From the NCBI GenBank assembly GCA_002500925.1, contig DLTN01000064.1, positions 1 through 6,852 on the forward strand: a stretch of 6,852 nucleotides of DNA, read 5' to 3'. The notes beneath the pieces were generated by a model. It saw only the letters and a program-made list of their open reading frames with translations. It was not told the origin of the DNA and did no database searches. Below, in pieces: positions 1 to 6,521 of this stretch. This stretch comes from Gemmatimonadales bacterium UBA7835. GTDB lineage: Bacteria; Gemmatimonadota; Gemmatimonadetes; Longimicrobiales; Gaopeijiaceae. The first letter of the stretch is position 1, and every line of letters begins with the position of its first letter. The position numbers and the translations under genes were made by a program.

Positions 1-735
1 GATGAGGTGCGAAGGCTTTCCGACGGTGTTCCTGGTCGCCGGTATACGTTTGGATACGGCACTGACAGCAGTGCTTTCCTGAGTGAAGGGCAACTAATAC
101 TGAACCTAGAGGGAGATATCGAGCCAGTCCTGCAGCGCGATGAATTACCTCTGATCGGAGCTCATAACGTTACGAATGCCTTGGCTGCGGCGCTGACGGC
201 TCGACTTGCTGGTGCTGGCTCAGGAGGTGTCACCGCAGGACTCGGTTCTGCGCGTGCACTCCCACATCGTTTAGAACCTGTAGCAGATCGCGCCGGTGTC
301 CTCTGGATCAATGACTCAAAGGCTACGAATGTTGCAGCGACTCGTAGTGCTCTCTCTAGTCTAGATCGCTCGGTTATTCTTCTCCTAGGTGGCAAAGATA
401 AGGGTGAAGACTTTGGGCAGCTTGCCGAGGCCATGCGTGGTCGCGCGCGTGTCGTCGTCGGTTATGGTGCCGCAGGTTCTAGGGCGATCAATGAACTGAG
501 CGAAGCCCTCCGTGTTGGCAGTAATGAAGGGGATGAGTCTATTGGAGAATCCCGCGCCAGCCCTTCGTTGCGGTTGGTCGAGGGATCACTCGAAGATGTC
601 GTAGTGAGTGCACGCAACTGGGCCGAGTCAGGTGATGTCGTACTTCTCTCACCAGCTTGCTCTAGCTTCGACATGTACGAGAACTACGAGCACAGAGGCC
701 AGCACTTCACACTTCTCGCGAGGACTGAAGTGTGA
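1..735 (+). CDS. murD: UDP-N-acetylmuramoylalanine--D-glutamate ligase, 3' part (partial, start outside window)
   Basis: MurD adds D-glutamate to UDP-MurNAc-L-Ala in the cytoplasm, using ATP. The reading frame is open from base 1, so the gene begins upstream. About 244 residues are visible, roughly the C-terminal 55% of a family that is usually 430-450 residues. What is seen: the end of the central ATP-binding domain with the HNVTNALAAA stretch, then the MurD signature NDSKATN (310-330), LGGKDKGEDF (385-414) and the C-terminal block LSPACSSFD...ENYEHRGQHF (646-708). These last blocks distinguish MurD from MurC, MurE and MurF. Between GYGAAG and LSPAC the protein carries a Ser/Glu/Gly-rich linker (about 517-567) that looks some 20 residues longer than in E. 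coli MurD as I recall it. The stop codon overlaps the ftsW start by 4 bp. The identification is secure; only the N-terminal half is unseen. Confidence 0.96.
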   Translation, partial: DEVRRLSDGVPGRRYTFGYGTDSSAFLSEGQLILNLEGDIEPVLQRDELPLIGAHNVTNALAAALTARLAGAGSGGVTAGLGSARALPHRLEPVADRAGVLWINDSKATNVAATRSALSSLDRSVILLLGGKDKGEDFGQLAEAMRGRARVVVGYGAAGSRAINELSEALRVGSNEGDESIGESRASPSLRLVEGSLEDVVVSARNWAESGDVVLLSPACSSFDMYENYEHRGQHFTLLARTEV

Positions 736-1910
736 GCATTATTCGGCCATTGGACATAGCTCCCGTTGGACCAGCTCGCCTTCCTGACTCAGGTTTGGGT
801 CAGGGCTGGGAAGCTGCTGCGGTGTTCGGCCTCACACTGCTTGTACTGGCATTCGGACTAGTCACCCTATACAGCGCGTCTTCGGTTTTTGCGATTAACC
901 AAGGCTTATCGGACACCTTCTACGTCACCCGGCAAGGGGTGGGAGCACTCGTCGGACTCGCTGGTCTCATGTTCTGCGCCTGGATGCCTTACCGATATTG
1001 GGCAGCCTTGGCATGGCCCTTGATAGCGGTCAGTGTTGTGATGCTTTTGCTCTGCGTACTTCCGTGGACTCATGGGATCGCACCGGAGATTAATGGAGCT
1101 CGTCGGTGGCTTCGAGTAGGTGTGACCATTCAGCCGTCCGAGGTCGCTAAAGTGGCCATCATTGTCTGGTCAGCCACTATGGCTGTTAAGAAGGCCCCGT
1201 ATTTTCAGTCCCTGAGACGCGGCCTTGGTCCGTTCCTTATGGTTTGGGCTCTCGTCATCGGACTCGTAACGGCGGCGCCTGACCTATCTACAGCGATCGT
1301 TATTGCGGCGCTTGGTGTCCTAATTGTATTCGCTGCTGGAGCTCGGGTCTCGCACTTCGTTTTCCTGGGGGCTCTTGTCTCACCGGCACTGTACTTTCTT
1401 CTCTTCGCCAGTTATCGCCGTCAGAGGCTCGAGGTTTTTCTGCAACAACTCTCTGACCCAACCGGAGCTGGTTACCAGGTACTGCAGTCTCTGATCGGTT
1501 TCGGATCTGGTGGTGTGACTGGAGTAGGCTTTGGCGAGGGTCGGCAGAAGCACGGTTTTCTTCCGGAAGCTCACAACGACTTCATCTTCGCAATGATCGG
1601 AGAGGAGTGGGGGTTTTTAGGAATCACTGTTGTCGTTGTTTTTTACGTCGCCTTGGTCGTGATCGGATTCCGGATTGCCAGCAGGGCTCCGGATATGTTT
1701 GGAGGGCTGCTGGCGATCGGATGTACCAGTCTCATAGCAGTGCAGGCCATGCTCCATATGTCGGTGGGGTTGGCTCTTGCTCCCGCGACTGGGCTTGCTT
1801 TGCCGCTAATCTCCTACGGGCGTTCGAACCTGATCGTTACTCTCGTGGCAATAGGAATCCTGATTTCGGTGGCGCGAACCACCTCCGGTGGCAGGGAAGC
1901 CCATGCTTGA
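732..1910 (+). CDS. ftsW: Septal peptidoglycan glycosyltransferase FtsW (SEDS family)
   Basis: FtsW polymerises lipid II into glycan strands at the division septum, working in the inner membrane with a class B penicillin-binding protein. The 392-residue product matches the family size (E. coli 414) and is a polytopic membrane protein. A cytoplasmic N-terminus of about 25 residues precedes the first of roughly ten hydrophobic segments (about 28-52). Family motifs seen: NGARRW (121-126) followed by QPSE (134-137), then the large loop with GFGSGG...GVGFGEGRQKHGFLPEAHNDF. HND at 281-283 contains D283, which aligns with the acidic residue needed for SEDS activity. Near the C-terminus PLISYGRSNL replaces the usual SYGGSS (361-366). 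The GTG start is supported by GAGGA at 720-724, seven bases upstream, and by the 4-bp GTGA overlap with murD. RodA is the main alternative; FtsW is preferred because of the setting between murD and murG. Confidence 0.96.
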   Translation: MSIIRPLDIAPVGPARLPDSGLGQGWEAAAVFGLTLLVLAFGLVTLYSASSVFAINQGLSDTFYVTRQGVGALVGLAGLMFCAWMPYRYWAALAWPLIAVSVVMLLLCVLPWTHGIAPEINGARRWLRVGVTIQPSEVAKVAIIVWSATMAVKKAPYFQSLRRGLGPFLMVWALVIGLVTAAPDLSTAIVIAALGVLIVFAAGARVSHFVFLGALVSPALYFLLFASYRRQRLEVFLQQLSDPTGAGYQVLQSLIGFGSGGVTGVGFGEGRQKHGFLPEAHNDFIFAMIGEEWGFLGITVVVVFYVALVVIGFRIASRAPDMFGGLLAIGCTSLIAVQAMLHMSVGLALAPATGLALPLISYGRSNLIVTLVAIGILISVARTTSGGREAHA

Positions 1911-3060
1911 TACGTTGAGAATCCGGGGGCCACTTGTTGTTGTCTCGGGAGGTGGGACGGGCGGGCATCTCTATCCAGCACTAGCGATAGCGGATGCACT
2001 CAGAGAAGTGCGGCCAGACGTACATATCACGTTCGTCGGTGCCAAGCGTGGCCTTGAAGCGAGAGTCCTGCCAGAGAGGGCGGAGGACCATTTATTACTC
2101 CCCATAAGCGGTTTCAATCGTGGTCGTGCAATTAGTCTGTTCCCAGCACTCGTTGGGCTCCTTGTGGGACTCATCCGTGTTATTGACTTCTTCAGGCGCT
2201 ACCACCCCGAGGTTGTAGTGGTGACCGGTGGTTATGCCGGAGCTCCTGCAGGAATAGCAGCGGGTCTTATGGGTGTCCCCCTAGTGCTTCAGGAGCAGAA
2301 CTCCGTGCCTGGTATTGTCACGAAGCTTCTTACAAAAGTTGCTACTCGTGTCCACGTAGCGTATCCGGAAGTAGTTCACCGCCTGCCGCTTAGCGCAGGA
2401 CGTTGCGTTGTCAGCGGAAATCCAGTGCGGTCTCGATCGGGTTTGGGGCGCAACGAAGCGCGGCGCGCGTTCGGTATCCCTGAGCAAGCAACCTTGGCGT
2501 TCGTGACCGGTGGCAGCCAGGGTTCTTCGGCTCTCAACGAAGTCTTCACAGCCTACGTGGCCGGTGTTTCCCGTGGCGACATCAAACGGCCAGAGGAGCT
2601 TCACCTCCTCTGGTCGACTGGCAGCGGACACTTCGCAGGCGTTGTTAAGAGTTTCGGCGAGCGTGGGCTTCCTAGGTGGGTCCATACTCTGCCCTATATT
2701 GAAGACATGCCGGGTGCGCTTGTCGCGGCGGATCTCGCTGTGAGCCGCGCTGGCGCGATGACGATCGCGGAGTTCCTGAACCATGGTCTTCCTGCCGTAC
2801 TGGTGCCTCTGCCCACCGCAACGGAAAACCATCAAGAGCATAATGCGCGCGCCCTGGAAGCTGCAGGAGCAGCTCGTGTCGTTCCTCAGAGGGAATTGTC
2901 TCCCAGCCGGCTAGCGAAAGAGATCGCTTCGATGGCTATGGATCCTCTTAGCCTAGAGCAAATGGGTATGCGCGCCTCAGAGCGTGCGTATCCGAGGGCA
3001 ACACAGGAGATCGCTGGTGACGTTACAACGATGCTGTCCCCGATAAGGAGCGCCGCTTGA
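1903..3060 (+). CDS. murG: UDP-N-acetylglucosamine--undecaprenyl-PP-MurNAc-pentapeptide GlcNAc transferase
   Basis: MurG transfers GlcNAc from UDP-GlcNAc to lipid I, giving lipid II, on the cytoplasmic face of the membrane (GT28, GT-B fold). Seen in the 385-residue product: GGGTGGH (16-22) in the acceptor domain, GGYAGAPAG and QEQNSVPG (130-137), GGSQGS (203-208) opening the donor domain, then LPYIEDM, SRAGAMTIAE (281-290, the Glu expected to contact UDP-GlcNAc) and TENHQEHNA (307-315) with the HQ...N signature. It is about 30 residues longer than E. coli MurG (355), partly from a segment around 215-245 (SRGDIKRPEELHLLWSTG). I chose ATG 1903 because AGGGAAG (1893-1899) lies just upstream and the overlap with ftsW is 8 bp (ATGCTTGA). 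An in-frame GTG at 1888 would add five residues but has no good ribosome binding site. A strong hairpin lies inside the gene at 2587-2616. Confidence 0.96.
   Translation: MLDTLRIRGPLVVVSGGGTGGHLYPALAIADALREVRPDVHITFVGAKRGLEARVLPERAEDHLLLPISGFNRGRAISLFPALVGLLVGLIRVIDFFRRYHPEVVVVTGGYAGAPAGIAAGLMGVPLVLQEQNSVPGIVTKLLTKVATRVHVAYPEVVHRLPLSAGRCVVSGNPVRSRSGLGRNEARRAFGIPEQATLAFVTGGSQGSSALNEVFTAYVAGVSRGDIKRPEELHLLWSTGSGHFAGVVKSFGERGLPRWVHTLPYIEDMPGALVAADLAVSRAGAMTIAEFLNHGLPAVLVPLPTATENHQEHNARALEAAGAARVVPQRELSPSRLAKEIASMAMDPLSLEQMGMRASERAYPRATQEIAGDVTTMLSPIRSAA
2587..2616 (+). other. Strong intragenic RNA hairpin within murG
   Basis: The left arm CGGCCAGAGGAG (2587-2598) pairs with the right arm CTCCTCTGGTCG (2605-2616) around a 6-nt loop (CTTCAC). 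That gives 12 pairs, 11 Watson-Crick and one G-U (2589/2614). No U-tract follows, so it is not a typical intrinsic terminator. The loop plus right arm contains TCACCTCCT (2601-2609), which matches the anti-Shine-Dalgarno end of 16S rRNA as known in most bacteria, and the left arm contains AGGAG. The pairing is read directly from the sequence; any function is inference, and it may be a by-product of coding for PEELHLLW. Confidence 0.55.
3045..3050 (+). promoter_or_regulatory. Ribosome binding site for murC, deciding a TTG start
   Basis: AAGGAG sits six bases upstream of TTG 3057, near-ideal spacing. It supports initiation at this rare start codon, which overlaps the murG stop as TTGA. The next in-frame ATG downstream (3111, inside HFMGIGGAGM) lies within the conserved nucleotide-binding motif and would cut it off. 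Confidence 0.8.
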
Positions 3061-4469
3061 CCGAGCAGCCTGACCTCAGGGCACTTTGCGCCGGTGGGAT
3101 AGTCCATTTCATGGGCATAGGCGGAGCAGGTATGTACCCTCTCGCCGAATTGCTCTTGCGCAGCGGCGGCATGGTTACTGGGTGCGACTTGAAGGAAAGT
3201 GTCGCTCTCCGTGATTTAGAAGCGCTGGGGGCTAGGGTGTTTGTTGGACACGATGAAGCGCATATCGCTGACGCTGCAGCTCTCGTGATGACCGCTGCAG
3301 TTCCCGAAGACCATCCTGAGGTGCTCGCAGCAAAACGAGCGGGGATCATCGTAATGAAGCGCTCTGAGGCGCTCGGAATGTGGGTGGCTTCGGGAAGAGT
3401 TATTGGAATAGCCGGTACGCATGGGAAGACGACAACTACCGCTATGGCTACGGAAATCTTGGCTGCGGCGGGAATGGACCCCACTGGACTGGTTGGTGGC
3501 CGAGTGAACGACTGGGATGGAAACCTTCGGTACGGGAAGGGAGATGTTTTTGTAGTGGAAGCCGATGAATACGACCGTTCTTTTCTAACGCTCTCCCCGG
3601 ACGTTGCGATAATCACAAACGTGGAGGCGGATCATCTTGATATCTATGGTGACCTTGATGGAGTCCGAAGCGCCTTCTTGGAGTTTGTGGCAGGAGTACG
3701 GGGTGGTGGCCGGGTCGTCGTCTGTGCCGACGATCATGGGGCTTCCTCTCTGCTCCCCGCGATAGGACCAAGCAGCTATACGTATGGAACTTCGGCTGGT
3801 TCAATGCTACGCGCGACGGATATTCGTGTTACTGAGGGCGTATCGTCTGCGAGACTTTGGGAGGATGGGAAAGGTGTTGGAGACCTCAAACTCAAGATGG
3901 GCGGCCGTCACAATCTCTTGAACGCACTCGGTGCCGCAGCTTCCGCTAGGGCGTTGGGTGCTGAATGGGATGACATCAAGACGGGACTTTCCAATTTCCG
4001 CGGGGTTGAGCGTCGCTTCCAGCTTGTTGGAGAGGTAAACGGAGTTGTTGTCATCGACGACTACGCTCACCATCCCACTGAGCTTGCTGCTGCGCTGCGT
4101 GCGGCACGAAATATGTATGAAGGTCGTCGCTTGGTTGCGGTCTTTCAGCCTCATCTCTATTCGCGCACTCGAGATTTCGCCCGCGCGTTCGGCGAGGCAC
4201 TCGCAGTAGCTGACAAGGTGTGGCTTACGGACATATTCCCGGCGCGCGAAGACCCGATCCCTGGGGTAGACGGATACACTCTTGTATCAGCCGTTATTGA
4301 GGCAGGGGTGGACGACGACTTGTGCTATGTGGAGTCACTCGACGCCTTGGCCGCTCAAGTGGCGGCCGATACGCGGGAGGGTGATGTAGTGCTGACACTC
4401 GGTGCTGGGTCAATTGAGTTCACTGGAACAGAGCTTGTCCAACTTTTGGAGGTGCCTGCCTATGCCTAA
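3057..4469 (+). CDS. murC: UDP-N-acetylmuramate--L-alanine ligase
   Basis: MurC adds the first amino acid, L-alanine, to UDP-MurNAc with ATP, the first step of the stem peptide. The 470-residue protein fits the family (E. coli 491) and shows all three Mur ligase domains. The N-terminal Rossmann domain has HFMGIGGAGM (17-26), the MurC hallmark. The central ATPase has GTHGKTT (120-126, P-loop Lys124), EADEYDRSF (168-176) and TNVEADHLD (187-195). The C-terminal domain has FRGVERRF, DDYAHHP (334-340), QPHLYSRTRDF (364-374) and LGAGSIEF near the end. There is no fused MurB or Ddl domain. The start is TTG, accepted because AAGGAG lies six bases upstream and the codon forms a TTGA overlap with murG. 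The 3' end overlaps ftsQ by 8 bp, so murB and ddl, often found at this position, are absent here. Confidence 0.97.
   Translation: MTEQPDLRALCAGGIVHFMGIGGAGMYPLAELLLRSGGMVTGCDLKESVALRDLEALGARVFVGHDEAHIADAAALVMTAAVPEDHPEVLAAKRAGIIVMKRSEALGMWVASGRVIGIAGTHGKTTTTAMATEILAAAGMDPTGLVGGRVNDWDGNLRYGKGDVFVVEADEYDRSFLTLSPDVAIITNVEADHLDIYGDLDGVRSAFLEFVAGVRGGGRVVVCADDHGASSLLPAIGPSSYTYGTSAGSMLRATDIRVTEGVSSARLWEDGKGVGDLKLKMGGRHNLLNALGAAASARALGAEWDDIKTGLSNFRGVERRFQLVGEVNGVVVIDDYAHHPTELAAALRAARNMYEGRRLVAVFQPHLYSRTRDFARAFGEALAVADKVWLTDIFPAREDPIPGVDGYTLVSAVIEAGVDDDLCYVESLDALAAQVAADTREGDVVLTLGAGSIEFTGTELVQLLEVPAYA
4448..4454 (+). promoter_or_regulatory. Ribosome binding site for ftsQ, inside the 3' end of murC
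   Basis: GGAGGTG lies seven bases before ATG 4462 and is one of the best Shine-Dalgarno sequences in the window. It decides the ftsQ start in favour of 4462 over an in-frame GTG at 4402, which would give a 20-residue extension lying wholly inside murC. Confidence 0.82.
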
Positions 4470-5253
4470 CGCTACCGTCAAACGGCAGCTCAGGATTTTA
4501 GCGGTGACCGTCGTGATCGCTCCTCTGGCATATTGGGGGCCTCACTTGGTTGAGACTGTGCGTGATCTTGAGGTCTTTGCCGTGCGTGAGGGTCAGATTG
4601 AGGTGCTGGGTATCAAGCGGTTGACCAAGCAAACGGTAGTGAGTCGCCTAGGCCTAGGGTCTATGGCTTCATTTTGGGGCGACGCGGCAGTATGGAGGGA
4701 GCGGGTAAAAGCAGATCCTCTTGTCCGTGAGGTGGAGATCCAAAGGAAGTTTCCGAATGGGCTAATCATCACTGTGGATGAGCGTGTTCCGGTTGCGTTC
4801 GCTGGAACGTCGATGCTCGAACCAGTCGACGCAGAGGGGTATCAGTTACCGATCGATCCGACCGCGCCCGCACTAGACCTACCAATCATCAGTTCTGAAA
4901 GTCGCGGACCGGACAATGCGGGTCTTTTCCCGGAAGAGGTCCGCACGTTGGCCGCCGAATTAGAGCATCTCAATGCAACTCGTCCGGAGTTTGCGAATCG
5001 GATTTCCACCATCCGATTGCACTCGCAGGGCGTAGTTGCCGCTCGGCTTCATAGCCCTGATGTCGAGTTCATCATGCCGATCCGTACCGAGCGAGTCCGG
5101 ATCGAAGAGGGCGAATCAGCGCTAGGACACATCATGCAGCTGCGTTCTGGGCGACCACCAGCTGAGGTCGATCTGAGATTCTTAGACCAAGTGGTTGTCC
5201 GACCTGAACGCGCTATAGAAACCACTTCAACATACATGGCCGGGGGCCGATGA
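4462..5253 (+). CDS. ftsQ: Cell division protein FtsQ (DivIB family)
   Basis: FtsQ is a single-pass inner membrane protein that, with FtsL and FtsB, links the cytoplasmic ring to the septal synthase FtsW/FtsI. The 263-residue product (E. coli 276) shows the expected plan. A very short cytoplasmic tail (about 9 residues with Lys7, Arg8 and Arg11) is followed by one membrane segment (about 10-28). A POTRA domain runs from about 39 to 113, starting FAVREGQIEVLGIKRLT and ending ITVDERVPVAF with PLVREVEIQRKFP in between. A beta domain of about 115-255 contains DAEGYQLPID, RISTIRLHSQG and LRFLDQVVVRP. FtsQ sequences diverge greatly; the call rests on the POTRA pattern, topology and position between murC and ftsA. 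ATG 4462 is chosen on its GGAGGTG site. The gene overlaps murC by 8 bp and ends one base before ftsA. Confidence 0.92.
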   Translation: MPNATVKRQLRILAVTVVIAPLAYWGPHLVETVRDLEVFAVREGQIEVLGIKRLTKQTVVSRLGLGSMASFWGDAAVWRERVKADPLVREVEIQRKFPNGLIITVDERVPVAFAGTSMLEPVDAEGYQLPIDPTAPALDLPIISSESRGPDNAGLFPEEVRTLAAELEHLNATRPEFANRISTIRLHSQGVVAARLHSPDVEFIMPIRTERVRIEEGESALGHIMQLRSGRPPAEVDLRFLDQVVVRPERAIETTSTYMAGGR

Positions 5254-5254
5254 C

Positions 5255-6484
5255 ATGCGTTCGAACCTGATCGCTGGACTCGACATCGGAAGCACTCATA
5301 CTTGTGCCGTCATAGGCGAGGTAGTCGGGGACTCAAGGCATCCGACCCTCGCAATCCTTGGTGTAGGCCAAGCCCCAACAGCTGGATTGCGTGGTGATTT
5401 TGTAATCAACATCGACGAGATGACAGAGTCTGTCCGCAATGCTGTGAGCGAGGCTGAACTCATGGCGGGTGCGACGGTGGACCGAGTATACGCAGGTATC
5501 GGCGGTGAACACGTGCGCGCTACAAATTCTATGGGAGTGGTGGCAATATCTGACGAGGAGGTCACGGAAGACGATGTCGAGCGAGTTCATATAGTCGCTC
5601 GAGCTGTGGCGCTTCCGCCCGATCGCGAAATGGTGCACGCCATCCGCCAGGAATACCGTGTCGATCACCAGGCGGGAATTAAGGACCCAATTGGCATGTC
5701 AGGAGTCCGCTTGGAGAGCGAAGTGTTCTTAGTCACGTGCCAGGTCACCGCATCGGCAAATATCACGAAGGCGGTCAACCGAGCCGGATACCGGGTTCAG
5801 GAACTCGTACTCGAACCTCTGGCCGGAGCCCGTGCCGTACTTACAGAAGACGAAAAAGAAGTCGGCGTAGCGATGGTTGAAATTGGCGCTCAGACAACCA
5901 ACGTGGCTGCCTACTATGAGGGTAAGATCCACCATGTAGCGATCCTTCCCTTCGGTGGCGCGACCTTGACCCAGGACCTCATGCGAGGGCTGGCCGTGCC
6001 GTACAAAGAAGCACAGCGGGCCAAGGAGCATCACTCTCATGCCTTCGCGCAGATGGTCGACCCGCGAGAAACCGTTGATTTGCCAGGTCCATCTCCGAAC
6101 CAGATGCGATCGGTGGCGTGCGAGCTAATCGCACACATCGTAGAGCAGCGACTGGATGAGATGTTTGGGATCATTCAAGGCGAACTCCAAGATCACGGAG
6201 TCGCCGAAAAGCTAGGTGCGGGGATCGTGCTGAGTGGCGGGAGTGCGTCGATCCCGGGAATTACCGAGCTCGCTCAACAGATTTTTGCGGCGCCTGTGCG
6301 TCTCGGGGTGCCGGCGGAAGGACTCGGCGGAATCGCGGATGTCGTGGCGCGTCCTCGTTTTACAGTTGGAGCGGGCCTCGCGCTCTGGGGTGCAGATCGC
6401 TTCGCTGAAACTGGCCGCGGTGCCTCAACCCGGGCTTCCGGAATAGTCACCAGGCTTGGCGTGTGGTTGAAAGAATTTTTCTAG
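5255..6484 (+). CDS. ftsA: Cell division protein FtsA (actin-like membrane tether)
   Basis: FtsA anchors FtsZ filaments to the membrane and recruits later divisome proteins. The 409-residue product is close to E. coli FtsA (420). Seen in order: phosphate-1 loop GLDIGSTHT (8-16); the FtsA-specific 1C subdomain (about 85-165) with YAGIGGEHVRATNS; a phosphate-2 region reading VEIGAQTTNV (208-217), where Glu209 and Asn216 replace the usual Asp residues; the adenosine motif LSGGSASIPG (326-335); and GVPAEGLGGIADVV, followed by the terminal amphipathic helix GIVTRLGVWLKEFF (396-409), the membrane-targeting sequence. The linker before that helix is short, about 15 residues. ATG 5255 lies one base after the ftsQ stop. 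Its ribosome binding site is only a G-run (5242-5246), so coupling to ftsQ translation is likely. The retained membrane helix and adjacent ftsZ argue for normal function. Confidence 0.97.
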   Translation: MRSNLIAGLDIGSTHTCAVIGEVVGDSRHPTLAILGVGQAPTAGLRGDFVINIDEMTESVRNAVSEAELMAGATVDRVYAGIGGEHVRATNSMGVVAISDEEVTEDDVERVHIVARAVALPPDREMVHAIRQEYRVDHQAGIKDPIGMSGVRLESEVFLVTCQVTASANITKAVNRAGYRVQELVLEPLAGARAVLTEDEKEVGVAMVEIGAQTTNVAAYYEGKIHHVAILPFGGATLTQDLMRGLAVPYKEAQRAKEHHSHAFAQMVDPRETVDLPGPSPNQMRSVACELIAHIVEQRLDEMFGIIQGELQDHGVAEKLGAGIVLSGGSASIPGITELAQQIFAAPVRLGVPAEGLGGIADVVARPRFTVGAGLALWGADRFAETGRGASTRASGIVTRLGVWLKEFF

Positions 6485-6521
6485 TCGCAGTAGTACCAAA
6501 ATCTCCGCTAGGGGGGAGAAA
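6485..6521 (+). promoter_or_regulatory. ftsA-ftsZ intergenic leader with ribosome binding site and possible sequestering hairpin
   Basis: This 37-nt stretch is the only true intergenic space in the window. It contains a purine-rich run AGGGGGGAG (6510-6518) serving ftsZ. TCTCC (6502-6506) is the exact complement of GGAGA (6515-6519), leaving an 8-nt loop, so a 5-bp hairpin could cover the ribosome binding site. The stem is short and its effect is inference. I see no convincing promoter here. Confidence 0.55.

Noticed and set aside
2281..2841. Open frame of 186 codons on the - strand opposite murG
   Set aside because: It lies wholly antisense to a clearly conserved gene, shows no recognisable domain or ribosome binding site, and its composition looks like the shadow of murG codons.
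2859..2874. 6-bp hairpin AGCTGC / GCAGCT in murG
   Set aside because: Short, without a U-tract, and explained by alanine codons.
3023..3616. Open frame of 197 codons on the - strand opposite the murC start
   Set aside because: The product is Ser/Ala/Pro-rich low complexity, typical of an antisense shadow, and it runs opposite intact MurC motifs.
4402..4461. In-frame GTG upstream that would extend FtsQ by 20 residues
   Set aside because: ATG 4462 has an excellent GGAGGTG site at the right distance, while the extension lies entirely inside conserved murC coding sequence and has no such site.
4647..4658. Perfect 12-bp palindrome CCTAGGCCTAGG in ftsQ
   Set aside because: A palindrome of this length is expected about once or twice by chance in a window this size, and it simply encodes part of RLGLG.
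4996..5018. 8-bp inverted repeat AATCGGAT / ATCCGATT with 7-nt loop in ftsQ
   Set aside because: About one such stem is expected by chance in the window; no U-tract and no gene boundary nearby.
6467..6496. Promoter-like TTGAAA (6467-6472) with a weak -10 candidate TAGTAC before ftsZ
   Set aside because: The -10 candidate matches the consensus at only three of six positions with an 18-nt spacer, so I would not call a promoter from it.
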